64,000 bases of DNA from contig NZ_JBFRYB010000001.1 in assembly GCF_040892595.1 (NCBI RefSeq), positions 2,108,001 through 2,172,000 of the forward strand. The letters run 5' to 3'. Positions 9,172 to 16,997 of this stretch are shown one piece after another (positions within the stretch are counted from its first letter, which is position 1; each line of letters begins with the position of its first letter). Below the pieces are notes generated by a model. It searched no databases and was not told the DNA's origin. It saw only the letters and a list, made by a program, of their open reading frames with translations. The translations under genes were made by a program, and so were the position numbers. The stretch is from Zhongshania sp. R06B22 (GTDB taxonomy: Bacteria; Pseudomonadota; Gammaproteobacteria; Pseudomonadales; Spongiibacteraceae).

Positions 9172-9930
9172 TTATCTCAGGCAGCTTAGATAGGCTTTAA
9201 TGCACTTATCTAGGCCCATTTCAATGGCGTCTACGGTAAATGCGTGACCGATAGAAACCTCAAGTAAATTGCGAACACTATTTTTGAACAAAAATAAATT
9301 ATGAAGATTTAGGTCATGTCCGGCGTTAAGGCCTAGTCCTAGTTCGGCCGCAGTTTCGCTGGCGCTAATAAACTGGCTGAGCGCAGTATCTTGCCCTGGG
9401 GTACCAAATTTTTCCGCATAGGGCCCTGTATATAGCTCTATGCGATCAGCACCGACGGATTTTGCTAGGCGTATTTGCAGTGGGTCCGGATCCATAAACA
9501 AGCTAACTCTAACCCCGAGTCCTTGCAGTTCTGCGATTATAGGCGCAATGCGATCACCGTCTTTGCGCAAATCGAAGCCGTGGTCAGAGGTGAGCTGGCT
9601 GTCAGTGTCTGGCACCAGTGTGCATTGCGCGGGCTTGGTAAGGCGGACAATTTCCATAAATCCTGGATAGTCGCTTACACCAATGCGGTCACTTTTTGTG
9701 GCTGGCGCAAAAGGATTGCCCTCAATGTTAAACTCGACATTAAGCATGCTGGCGAGCTCGTAGCAGTCGTCTGCGCGAATATGCCGCTGGTCTGGTCTTG
9801 GGTGGACGGTGATCCCGTTGGCGCCGGCAGCAATGCATCGTGCGGCGTGCACCGCAACGCTGGGGTATTCAGTGTCTCGAGAATTGCGAATTAAAGCGAT
9901 TTTATTCAGGTTGATACTTAGCGCAGTCAA
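9172..9930 (-). CDS. pdxJ: Pyridoxine 5'-phosphate synthase PdxJ, divergent type
   Basis: Condenses 1-deoxyxylulose 5-phosphate with 3-amino-2-oxopropyl phosphate to make pyridoxine phosphate (vitamin B6). I place the start at TTG 9930-9928, because AGGGG lies 5 bases before it and the frame upstream runs into the preceding gene; an in-frame ATG at 9984 would add 18 residues. Key motifs are GITVHPRPDQRHIR (His/Arg phosphate and substrate site), FNIEGNP (catalytic Glu) and LGLNAGHDLN (catalytic His). The first strand reads LSINLNKIALIRNSR, where E. coli PdxJ has VNIDHIATLRNAR. This and the HPRPDxRHIR/FNIEG motifs look like the Bacteroidota form. It is not next to recO or acpS, its usual gammaproteobacterial neighbours. 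Confidence 0.9.
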   Translation of the reverse strand: MTALSINLNKIALIRNSRDTEYPSVAVHAARCIAAGANGITVHPRPDQRHIRADDCYELASMLNVEFNIEGNPFAPATKSDRIGVSDYPGFMEIVRLTKPAQCTLVPDTDSQLTSDHGFDLRKDGDRIAPIIAELQGLGVRVSLFMDPDPLQIRLAKSVGADRIELYTGPYAEKFGTPGQDTALSQFISASETAAELGLGLNAGHDLNLHNLFLFKNSVRNLLEVSIGHAFTVDAIEMGLDKCIKAYLSCLR

Positions 9931-9964
9931 AATGACCCCTCGCGCCTTGGCGCCATATTTTCGC

Positions 9965-10540
9965 TTACTTAATTGTTGTGGCAATAATTACAATCGACTC
10001 CACGGGAACGTCTTGCATGCCGCCGGCGGTGTGGGTTTTGCTGATTGCAATGTCGCGGACGATGTTATGGCCGTCAATCACTTTGCCGAATACGGCGTAG
10101 CCATCGCGACCCGCGCGTGCATCTAAGTTAAGGTTCATGCGCATGTTTATAAAGAACTGAGAGCGGGCGCTGTTTGGGTCGTCGGTTCGAGCCATAGCAA
10201 CTGTCCAGCGATCATTGATAAGTCTGCTGGACTTCGATTCATTAACAATGCTGTCGCCGTTGGGCTTTTCTATGAGGTCTGGGGTAAAGCCGCCGCCTTG
10301 AACCGCAAAGCGGCGAATAACGCGATGGAATATTGTGCCGTCATAAAATCCGCTTTTCACGTAGCCTAAAAAATTATTAACAGTGACGGGTGATTTGTCA
10401 GGGTAGAGTTCAATAGTAATATCGCCCTTAGTGGTTTGCATTACGACGACAGGGTTTGCAGTGTTTTCTTCACTGAAAGCCGCCATCGAAAGCAGGCTGA
10501 ATACGATGAGCGTTACTGCGGATAATAATCGCATCATCAA
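9965..10540 (-). CDS. Exported cyclophilin-type peptidyl-prolyl isomerase (PpiA-like)
   Basis: 191 residues with a signal peptide (MMMRLLSAVTLIVFSLLSMAAFS, likely cut after AFS) and one cyclophilin domain: [18 protein letters not shown] and SARSQFFINM are the catalytic segments. It would help fold proteins in the periplasm. The start overlaps the stop of the SH3-domain gene by 4 bp (ATGA), so translation is coupled, and pdxJ follows 34 bp after its stop. Assignment to PpiA itself is by analogy, so I give no symbol. Confidence 0.88.
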   Translation of the reverse strand: MMMRLLSAVTLIVFSLLSMAAFSEENTANPVVVMQTTKGDITIELYPDKSPVTVNNFLGYVKSGFYDGTIFHRVIRRFAVQGGGFTPDLIEKPNGDSIVNESKSSRLINDRWTVAMARTDDPNSARSQFFINMRMNLNLDARAGRDGYAVFGKVIDGHNIVRDIAISKTHTAGGMQDVPVESIVIIATTIK

Positions 10541-11208
10541 GTCCAGTCGGAGCGTCGTTTAGGCATCATACGGGGCACAATTAGAGCCACCATTACGCCG
10601 ATAAGTACCGCAAATGCGCCGTTTAAAAAGAATTCATTGTCTTTGTTTTCGCGAAGGCGGGCGTTATCGGTTTTCAGTACGTCTACCTCGCTGCTAAGCA
10701 TTTGATTTGATTCAAGCAGGCGGCGGTTGTCATCGTCTAATTTAATACTATTGGCTGAAATGCGTTTAATATTTTCTAGCTCATCAGCCAGCGAGGTGTT
10801 TTCTAGTTGAAGTTCCTCGACGACGCTATTGGTTTCTTGGCTGTTTTGGGTGGTGTTTTGCAGTTGTTCGCGTAAATCTTTATTGGCAGTCGTTAGCTCA
10901 CTAATTTGCTTGTTGCTGGCTTCTAGCTGGCTGCGAGCGGCGGGCGATGATTTTAAATAATGACTGGGAAGCCATCCTTCAACACCCTTGTCGGTGCGAA
11001 CCTTCGAATAACCGCTGTCTTCGTTGCTGCTTATCAGTTCGAGTTTTTCGCCGCTGGGGAGGCCGCGGTGAATAATGCGGTACTTTGAGCCGTCACCCAC
11101 GCGAAGCGGTACGTAAATTTTGTCGCTGATATAACGGGTTTCGGCGATGGATGCGCTGGCCAGACTAAGCAAGATAGCGGATAAGCCGAATATAATTGAT
11201 TTCTTCAC
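10537..11208 (-). CDS. SH3-domain, coiled-coil membrane protein (TIGR04211 / YgiM-like)
   Basis: Likely starts at GTG 11208-11206 (reads MKKSIIFGLSAIL), giving a clean signal peptide cut near SIA-E; an ATG at 11253 would add 15 residues before it. Order: signal peptide, a bacterial SH3 domain (YVPLRVGDGSKYR to VEGWLPSHYL), a long coiled coil (about 90-190) and one C-terminal membrane segment (FLNGAFAVLIGVMVALIVP) with a basic tail. This architecture is that of the YgiM/TIGR04211 proteins, exported and anchored at the C terminus with unknown function, possibly binding cell wall peptides. It is co-translated with the downstream cyclophilin. Confidence 0.85.
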   Translation of the reverse strand: MKKSIIFGLSAILLSLASASIAETRYISDKIYVPLRVGDGSKYRIIHRGLPSGEKLELISSNEDSGYSKVRTDKGVEGWLPSHYLKSSPAARSQLEASNKQISELTTANKDLREQLQNTTQNSQETNSVVEELQLENTSLADELENIKRISANSIKLDDDNRRLLESNQMLSSEVDVLKTDNARLRENKDNEFFLNGAFAVLIGVMVALIVPRMMPKRRSDWT

Positions 11209-11292
11209 TGGATTTTCCACGTTAATAAGCTGGGCTAAATATTTAACATTCAAGGATAAAGCACTTGCGAGACTAGTTCAATTTCCACTGTG

Positions 11293-11592
11293 TTATGGCA
11301 GTACTTTTTTAAAGGGCTTAACCGTCACTTTGGCGTATACCCCGGCGTCAATGTAGGGGTCGATGTCAGCCCATTGCTGGGCCTCTATTAGTGAGCCAAA
11401 TTCGGCAACAATCAAACTGCCGGTAAAGCCGGCTTCACTCGGATCTTCACTGTCTATAGCGGGGTGTGGACCTGCAAGTACCAAGCGGCCTTGCTGTTTC
11501 AGTTCTTCAAGTCGAGCAATATGCGCGGCACGAGCGCCCTTGCGTTTACTAAGGCTGTCGGCAACGTCTTCACTGATTACTGCGTATAACAT
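11293..11592 (-). CDS. yciI: YciI family protein
   Basis: 99 residues of the YciI/YCII family, a small ferredoxin-like fold. Visible marks are [13 protein letters not shown] at the N terminus, a conserved [22 protein letters not shown] segment around residues 20-45, and [17 protein letters not shown] at the end. E. coli YciI is the same size. The fold contains a conserved His-Asp pair that may be catalytic, but no reaction is established. In Pseudomonas-like genomes it lies, as here, beside a septation-type membrane protein and rnm. Confidence 0.88.
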   Translation of the reverse strand: MLYAVISEDVADSLSKRKGARAAHIARLEELKQQGRLVLAGPHPAIDSEDPSEAGFTGSLIVAEFGSLIEAQQWADIDPYIDAGVYAKVTVKPFKKVLP

Positions 11593-11600
11593 AGGGGTTC

Positions 11601-12314
11601 CTAGCGTATTCTGAAAATGTCGTCAAAACTGAGTGCGGTCAATTTTTCAATTTGCTTGACCAGATAAAACAGCGCACCGAGCATGACCAAGGTGCAAGGT
11701 AGGGCAATCACAGGAAAGCTGAGTCCCGTCATTTTGCCTAATTCTGCGCTGTATTCTGCGCTACCCGGTGGGCTGACTAAGAGCACCTTGGCCAGTATAT
11801 AGTTGAGCGTTGCCGACAGGAAAAATGAAAACGCGACTAAATAGGTCGCGTTGCGAAGTGCGGCGTCGAACATGGAGCTATTGTTGTGTTCTTTGAGTGC
11901 GGCGCTTATTTTCTCGGTGTATATGACTTCGTCATTAAATAGAAAGGTTTTGATAAGTGGGTAGGGGGTGTAGAGTGACACCAACGTCGCAAGGCCAATA
12001 ATAGCGGGTATGCTGGCCTCTTTAATGGCGATATATTCCGCGTCTAGTTCTAGCAGGCTGATGCCACCCGTCAATAAGACACTGATGAAGCCAAGAATAG
12101 CAAAAGCATTGGCGCGGCGGGTTTTTACGAAATCATAAATACCGAAACCTAATGGGAAGGCGAGGGCAATCACGATACTATAGCGAGGTCCTAGATAGGC
12201 TTCGCCACTAAGTTTAGTGAGTATCAGGGTTGGAATAATTATGTTGAACAAGAGGTTGACGACAACACTGTGTCGTTGAGGCGTAGCTCGAGGTGTACTT
12301 GCCTGCTCCGGCAT
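11601..12314 (-). CDS. VC0807-family multi-pass membrane protein
   Basis: 237 residues with about six hydrophobic segments (roughly 18-34, 45-60, 70-88, 98-116, 150-172 and 200-218). It matches what I know of the VC0807 family, distantly like the intracellular septation protein YciB/IspZ, including the early [13 protein letters not shown] stretch and the [18 protein letters not shown] loop. It occupies the place that ispZ holds in Pseudomonas, next to yciI and opposite rnm, which supports a YciB-like assignment by context. Function unknown. It is 8 bp upstream of yciI, so the two are probably one transcript. Confidence 0.75.
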   Translation of the reverse strand: MPEQASTPRATPQRHSVVVNLLFNIIIPTLILTKLSGEAYLGPRYSIVIALAFPLGFGIYDFVKTRRANAFAILGFISVLLTGGISLLELDAEYIAIKEASIPAIIGLATLVSLYTPYPLIKTFLFNDEVIYTEKISAALKEHNNSSMFDAALRNATYLVAFSFFLSATLNYILAKVLLVSPPGSAEYSAELGKMTGLSFPVIALPCTLVMLGALFYLVKQIEKLTALSFDDIFRIR

Positions 12315-12435
12315 TGGTTTTCCTGTCGGTAAAGGGTGGATGACGTAAGCCGCCCACTATACCCATTTTAATTTTTTACCACTAGCCTAGAGTCTGCTCA
12401 AATTATTGTAAGCAGGCCGTAACAGGAGATTTGGC

Positions 12436-13275
12436 GTGATTGTCGATTTACATACCCACACCACTGCCTCCGATGGCAGATTAAGCCCAGAAGAGTTGAT
12501 TTTACGGGCGCATGAATGCGGCGTAAAAATGCTTGCGGTGACTGACCACGACACTATCGATGGCTATCAATCGATCAGTGACGCGATGGCGGGTGACATG
12601 CAGCTCATCGCCGGTATTGAATTATCTTGCACCTGGTCAGGCGTTAATATTCATGTGCTTGGCCTGGGGATTGACGTTAGCAGTAACGACTTAAAGTCAG
12701 AGCTTGCAGAGCAGCGCGCGGCACGTGGCGAACGGGCAAAAGTAATTGGCAGTAGACTGGCAAAGTTGGGCTTTGATGGCGCTTATGACGGCGCCTCGGC
12801 GCTTGCCGAAGGGCGCGCGATAGGACGCCCGGATTTTGCCCGCTTCATGGTTGAAGCGGGGCATGTTGACACTATGGCCGCGGCCTTTGATAAATACCTA
12901 GGCGCAGGCAAGGTTGGCGACGTTAAGGCAATGTGGCCGTCACTGGACGCCGTCGTCGCATGGATAACCTCCGCCGGTGGCGTTGCAGTGTTAGCGCATC
13001 CGTTGCATTACAAGCTAACGAATTCAAAGTTGCGACGTATGCTGACAGATTTTAAAGAGGCTGGCGGCGAGGGGTTGGAGGTCTGCAATGGCCGTCCTTC
13101 ACCGAGTGATTTGAACTACCTTCGACAGCTGTGTATGGATTATGGATTCGAGGCTTCCGCGGGTAGTGATTTCCACCAAGCTACTAGCTGGCTTGAACTT
13201 GGCTGTAACTCAGATATTGTTGCTCCGTGTCAGCCAGTTTGGGCGCGTTGGCAGCGCGCAGAACCACTTGTATAG
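12436..13275 (+). CDS. rnm: PHP-domain 5'-3' exoribonuclease / nucleoside bisphosphate phosphatase
   Basis: 279 residues starting at GTG 12436 with AGGAG at 12424-12428. The PHP metal motifs are complete: DLHTHTTASDG at the N terminus, TDHDT near residue 37, GIELSC near 60, LAHPLHY near 190 and SDFH near 247. E. coli RNase AM (YciV) trims 5' ends of rRNAs and dephosphorylates 3',5'-nucleotides. It is the first gene of rnm-yciO-scpA-scpB-rluB, with yciO 17 bp downstream. Confidence 0.93.
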   Translation: MIVDLHTHTTASDGRLSPEELILRAHECGVKMLAVTDHDTIDGYQSISDAMAGDMQLIAGIELSCTWSGVNIHVLGLGIDVSSNDLKSELAEQRAARGERAKVIGSRLAKLGFDGAYDGASALAEGRAIGRPDFARFMVEAGHVDTMAAAFDKYLGAGKVGDVKAMWPSLDAVVAWITSAGGVAVLAHPLHYKLTNSKLRRMLTDFKEAGGEGLEVCNGRPSPSDLNYLRQLCMDYGFEASAGSDFHQATSWLELGCNSDIVAPCQPVWARWQRAEPLV

Positions 13276-13292
13276 TTATTAGGGAAGACGCA

Positions 13293-13922
13293 GTGAGCCA
13301 ATTTTTTCAAATACATCCAGAAAACCCACAGGCCCGCCTAATTAAGCAGGCCGCAGATATTATTCGTGCCGGCGGCGTGGTGGCCTTTCCAACAGATTCC
13401 GCGTACGCGCTGGGCTGTCGTTTAGGTGATAAGTCAGCGCTAGAGCGTGTTAGAACGATACGTAGACTCGATGAAAAACATAATTTCACTTTAATGTGCA
13501 GCGATTTGTCTGAGCTTGGTACCTATGCCAAGGTAGATAACAGCGCGTTTCGCCTGTTGAAGGCGCATATTCCTGGTCCCTACACCTTTATTTTGCGCGC
13601 CACGCCAGAAGTCCCCAAGCGCCTTCACCACCCAAAACGGAAAAGTGTAGGCTTGCGCGTGCCTGCAAATCAGATTTGTTTGGACCTCATGGCCGAGCTC
13701 GGCGAGCCCTTGATGAGTGTGAGTTTGATTCTTCCCGGTGAAGACTTGCCGATGACTGACCCCTACGATATTCGCGATACCATCGGTAATTTGATCGATC
13801 TTGTGATTGATGGGGGATATTGCGGCAGTGAGGCGACATCCATTGTGGATTTAGTTGACGATGTTGCCGTTGTTATTCGTCGTGGTTTGGGCGATGTGAG
13901 TCAATTTGAGGATTCGCTGTGA
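13293..13922 (+). CDS. yciO: YciO, Sua5/TsaC-family protein
   Basis: The likely start is GTG 13293 (MSQFFQIHPENPQ), with AGGGA at 13281-13285, matching the first residues of E. coli YciO; the open frame extends 22 codons further upstream into rnm. The 209-residue protein is one Sua5/YrdC domain: FPTDSAYALGC binds ATP and threonine in relatives, followed by HNFTLMCSDLSEL and the VGLRVP segment. Its paralogues TsaC/Sua5 make threonylcarbamoyl-AMP for the t6A37 tRNA modification; YciO has weak or uncertain activity. Separation from TsaC rests on the YciO-type N terminus and the rnm neighbourhood. Confidence 0.9.
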   Translation: MSQFFQIHPENPQARLIKQAADIIRAGGVVAFPTDSAYALGCRLGDKSALERVRTIRRLDEKHNFTLMCSDLSELGTYAKVDNSAFRLLKAHIPGPYTFILRATPEVPKRLHHPKRKSVGLRVPANQICLDLMAELGEPLMSVSLILPGEDLPMTDPYDIRDTIGNLIDLVIDGGYCGSEATSIVDLVDDVAVVIRRGLGDVSQFEDSL

Positions 13923-13985
13923 CCGGCGCCAAGATCAACGTATAATCCCGCCCTTGGTAGATGATATCGTGAGATCTCAGTAACA

Positions 13986-14942
13986 GTGCAAGATGAACCT
14001 TCAGAAAAGCCCATTGCAGAGCAGCCTGGGACAGCGTCGAACGCTGCGCCGGGAGTGGCCTCGCCTGACATAATGGCGGGTCGTTTGGAGCCGCCAGTGC
14101 CGGGCGCCGCGCTGCAAGCCATTGAGATTGTTAGCCTTAAAGCCATTCGCCTGCAACCGCAGCAGGGCGAAATGCCATTTGCGGTTGTACAGGGTAAACC
14201 CCTTACTGAAATCCCTAAAGATCTGTACATCCCGCCAGAGGCTCTGGAAGTATTTTTAGAGGCGTTTGAAGGGCCCCTCGATCTGCTTTTATATCTCATT
14301 AAGCGCCAGAACCTAGATATTCTCGAAATCAACGTCGCACAGATTACTGAGCAGTACATGCAATATGTGAACATGATGAGTGCGATGCAGTTTGAATTGG
14401 CATCAGAGTATCTTCTTATGGCTGCCATGTTGGCGGAAATAAAGTCTCGGATGTTGCTGCCACGCTCCGCAGACGTGCTCGACGATGAAGAAGATCCCCG
14501 CGCGCAGTTAATTCGTCGCCTACAGGAATACGAGCGCTTTAAACAAGCCGCAGAAAATATCGATCAGTTACCGCGGATGGGCCGGGATAATTACGCCGTG
14601 GTCATTGAGCCACCGCCATTGACCAAGCTGCGGCCCGAGCCTGATGTAGACTTAAAAGAGCTACTATTAGTGCTAGGTGAAGTGCTGCGCCGCGCCGACT
14701 TATTTGAAAGCCATCAAATACAGCGTGAAAAACTATCTACACGTGAGCGTATGTCACAGGTTTTGGCGATATTGCGATCGGATAGCTTTGTGCCTTTTGT
14801 GACCCTATTTAAAGCCGAGGAAGGGCGCTTAGGCGTTGTTGTTACCTTCCTGGCGATAATGGAATTGATCAAAGAGTCTTTGGTCGAAATTGTCCAATCA
14901 GAGGCCTTCGCGCCAATTCACGTAAAAGCGAAAGTTATATGA
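13986..14942 (+). CDS. scpA: Segregation and condensation protein A
   Basis: ScpA is the kleisin subunit of the SMC-ScpAB condensin. The conserved kleisin start FEGPLDLLLYLIKRQNLDI begins near residue 93, after a Pro/Ala-rich extension of about 80 residues; the C-terminal winged helix ends with FLAIMELIKESLVEIVQ. At 318 residues it is longer than Bacillus ScpA (about 250), because of the N-terminal extension. The start is GTG 13986; a later start such as the ATG at residue 30 is possible. The stop overlaps the scpB start by 4 bp. Confidence 0.93.
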   Translation: MQDEPSEKPIAEQPGTASNAAPGVASPDIMAGRLEPPVPGAALQAIEIVSLKAIRLQPQQGEMPFAVVQGKPLTEIPKDLYIPPEALEVFLEAFEGPLDLLLYLIKRQNLDILEINVAQITEQYMQYVNMMSAMQFELASEYLLMAAMLAEIKSRMLLPRSADVLDDEEDPRAQLIRRLQEYERFKQAAENIDQLPRMGRDNYAVVIEPPPLTKLRPEPDVDLKELLLVLGEVLRRADLFESHQIQREKLSTRERMSQVLAILRSDSFVPFVTLFKAEEGRLGVVVTFLAIMELIKESLVEIVQSEAFAPIHVKAKVI

Positions 14943-15664
14943 CGCCGGATTTACAGCAATTAAAACGAATTATAGAAGCTGCGCTTATGGCTGTGGGGCG
15001 GCCCTTATCGCTGCAGCACATAGCAGAGTTATTTAGTGCTGAAGAGCGCCCAACGACTGGTGATATTCAGGATGCGCTCAACACTATAGGGCAAGACTGC
15101 GAAGGCCGCGGTTTCGAACTCAAAGTTGTCGCCAGTGGTTACCGCTTGCAGGTCTGTGAAGACCTGGCTCCTTGGGTTGGTCGATTATGGGAAGAAAAGC
15201 CTCAGCGCTATTCTCGCGCCATGCTAGAAACTATTGCGCTTATTGCCTATCGTCAGCCGATTACTCGCGGTGATATTGAAGATATTCGCGGCGTTGCTGT
15301 GAGTTCACACATTATTAAAACGATGTTAGAGCGCGAATGGGTGCGTATCGTCGGCCACAAAGACGTGCCAGGACGACCGGCAATGTATGCCACAACCCGG
15401 AAATTTTTAGATTACTTCAATTTGCGTAATTTGGATGAGCTGCCAAGCTTAGCTGAAATTACTGATCTGGATAATCTTAACGGCGAGTTGGAGTTAGATA
15501 CTGGTGAGTTCACTGCGGAAGACGCGGGCAGCCAAACTGATCAAGCAGATTTAGAAATCAAAACGGAAACAGATTCTGAAGCGCAAAGAGCAAGCGCCGC
15601 TGACAGCGACGTAATTGATGATGAAGTTTACGATAAAGAATACCCACCCGAGACAAATTTTTAA
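14939..15664 (+). CDS. scpB: Segregation and condensation protein B
   Basis: Dimeric winged-helix partner of ScpA in the condensin complex. Typical ScpB segments are seen: [17 protein letters not shown] at the start, [23 protein letters not shown] near residue 100, and [25 protein letters not shown] near 145. The last 60 residues are an acidic low-complexity tail (many D and E) of unknown role. The ATG overlaps the scpA stop (ATGA), and its TAA overlaps the rluB ATG (TAATG), so the three genes are translationally coupled. Confidence 0.95.
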   Translation: MTPDLQQLKRIIEAALMAVGRPLSLQHIAELFSAEERPTTGDIQDALNTIGQDCEGRGFELKVVASGYRLQVCEDLAPWVGRLWEEKPQRYSRAMLETIALIAYRQPITRGDIEDIRGVAVSSHIIKTMLEREWVRIVGHKDVPGRPAMYATTRKFLDYFNLRNLDELPSLAEITDLDNLNGELELDTGEFTAEDAGSQTDQADLEIKTETDSEAQRASAADSDVIDDEVYDKEYPPETNF

Positions 15665-16455
15665 TGATACAAACTGATGAAAAGTTGCAAAAAGTGCTGG
15701 CTCGTGCAGGTTTGGGTTCACGTAGAGAAATGGAAAAGGTCATTAGCGAAGGGCGTGTTCTTGTCGATGGCAGGGCAGCTACGCTGGGCGACCGGGTCAC
15801 TACCGGGGTTAGAATTCAAGTCGATGGCAAGCCTTTGCGGCTAGATGCTGGCGCCGCCAAGCCGCGTATATTGCTATACAACAAGCCTGAAGGCGAAATA
15901 TGTAGTCGTAAAGATCCCGAGGGTCGACGCTCAGTATTTGACCGTTTGCCGCGCTTGCAGGGTGAGCGTTGGATTTCAGTAGGGCGCTTAGATTTTAATA
16001 CCACCGGTTTATTATTGTTTACAACCGATGGTGATTTGGCGAATAAATTGATGCACCCCTCAACCACCATTGAACGTGAATATTTATGCCGCGTAATGGG
16101 CAATGCCAATGAGGACGTGATAAAACGTTTGAAAGAAGGTGTGCAATTGGAAGACGGTTTGGCGCGTTTTACCGACGTGGTTGATGGCGGCGGTGAAGGT
16201 ATCAACCATTGGTATTATGTGGTGATTATGGAGGGCCGTAACCGCGAGGTGCGGCGCCTATGGGAATCGCAGGAGCTCCAAGTTAACCGATTGAAGCGGG
16301 TCCGTTACGGCACGGTTTTCATCCCCTCCAAAGTCAAAGTGGGGCAGTGGACAGAGCTTGATGACAAAGACATTGGCGACGTTTACGGCATGGCAGGATT
16401 ACCTATGCCAGTCTCTGAGACACCTGCGGGTGGTCGAGGCCGTAGAACGCGGTAA
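15664..16455 (+). CDS. rluB: 23S rRNA pseudouridine(2605) synthase RluB
   Basis: Isomerises U2605 of 23S rRNA. An N-terminal S4 RNA-binding domain ([22 protein letters not shown]) precedes the RsuA-type catalytic domain with [14 protein letters not shown], whose Asp at about residue 110 is the catalytic base. The NREVRRLWE motif follows near 190. 263 residues is similar to E. coli RluB (291, longer tail). It is the last gene of the rnm-scpAB operon and is followed by a strong terminator. RsuA or RluE/F paralogues are less likely because of the scpAB linkage. Confidence 0.93.
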   Translation: MIQTDEKLQKVLARAGLGSRREMEKVISEGRVLVDGRAATLGDRVTTGVRIQVDGKPLRLDAGAAKPRILLYNKPEGEICSRKDPEGRRSVFDRLPRLQGERWISVGRLDFNTTGLLLFTTDGDLANKLMHPSTTIEREYLCRVMGNANEDVIKRLKEGVQLEDGLARFTDVVDGGGEGINHWYYVVIMEGRNREVRRLWESQELQVNRLKRVRYGTVFIPSKVKVGQWTELDDKDIGDVYGMAGLPMPVSETPAGGRGRRTR

Positions 16456-16490
16456 TTGAGTGGGTGGATGAGGTCTGTTGGCTCACAACG

Positions 16491-16517
16491 AACAAAAGGC
16501 CCTGAGGGCCTTTTGTT
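16491..16517 (+). terminator. Rho-independent terminator after rluB
   Basis: Perfect 12-bp stem AACAAAAGGCCC (16491-16502) and GGGCCTTTTGTT (16506-16517) with a TGA loop. The A-run and T-run on the arms make it usable from both strands, so it may also end the rmf transcript coming from the right. Confidence 0.88.
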
Positions 16518-16543
16518 GTCAGTGTTAATGCTTGATTACTTGC

Positions 16544-16747
16544 TTAGTGTGTCGCCTGTTTTTCAAGAGCGGTTGCCGTATCGATACCATCCCAGTGGTC
16601 GGTGCGTCCTTCTCGCCAGCCTGACATCCACTCCTGTTTAAGTTGCTCTTGACTATGGGGACAATTGTCTTTTTGTCTACCGGATATGCCGGCTTGATAA
16701 CCACGTTGAAATGCTCTTTCTGTCATATCGCGTTTCTGTCTTCTCAT
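16544..16747 (-). CDS. rmf: Ribosome modulation factor
   Basis: Small basic protein that dimerises 70S ribosomes into inactive 100S particles in stationary phase. The 67 residues begin MRRQKRDMTERAFQRGYQAG, almost the E. coli RMF start, and continue GISGRQKDNCPHS and WMSGWREGRTDHWDG. E. coli RMF has 55 residues; the extra C-terminal dozen here is common in Pseudomonas-type RMFs. It is a single-gene unit convergent with rluB. An inverted repeat lies 75 bases upstream of its start. Confidence 0.93.
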   Translation of the reverse strand: MRRQKRDMTERAFQRGYQAGISGRQKDNCPHSQEQLKQEWMSGWREGRTDHWDGIDTATALEKQATH

Positions 16748-16824
16748 AGGGCGTTAGCCTCCACGTATTTAGTCAACATGTCGCAACGGTATCGCTTAGT
16801 CGCGCAACAACCGATTTTCTGTCA

Positions 16825-16851
16825 CCATCGCGATGCGTCGCACCGCGATGG
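16825..16851. repeat. Inverted repeat between rmf and rlmKL
   Basis: CCATCGCG (16825-16832) and CGCGATGG (16844-16851) form a perfect 8-bp stem with an 11-base loop. It sits in the divergent rmf-rlmKL intergenic region, where it could form a hairpin in the rmf leader or be a protein-binding site. No T-run follows, so it is not a normal terminator. Confidence 0.5.
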
Positions 16852-16997
16852 GACCCTTATGAAAGCAAACTTTTATACTCTCCGTCGAAGACCTATTACT
16901 TATAAGCTTTGCGGGCTTTAGATGTAAGCCGTATAAGAATTTAACTTGTTGTTAATTATATTAAAATTTTTCATCACTAGTATCCGGTAGAGGATTT

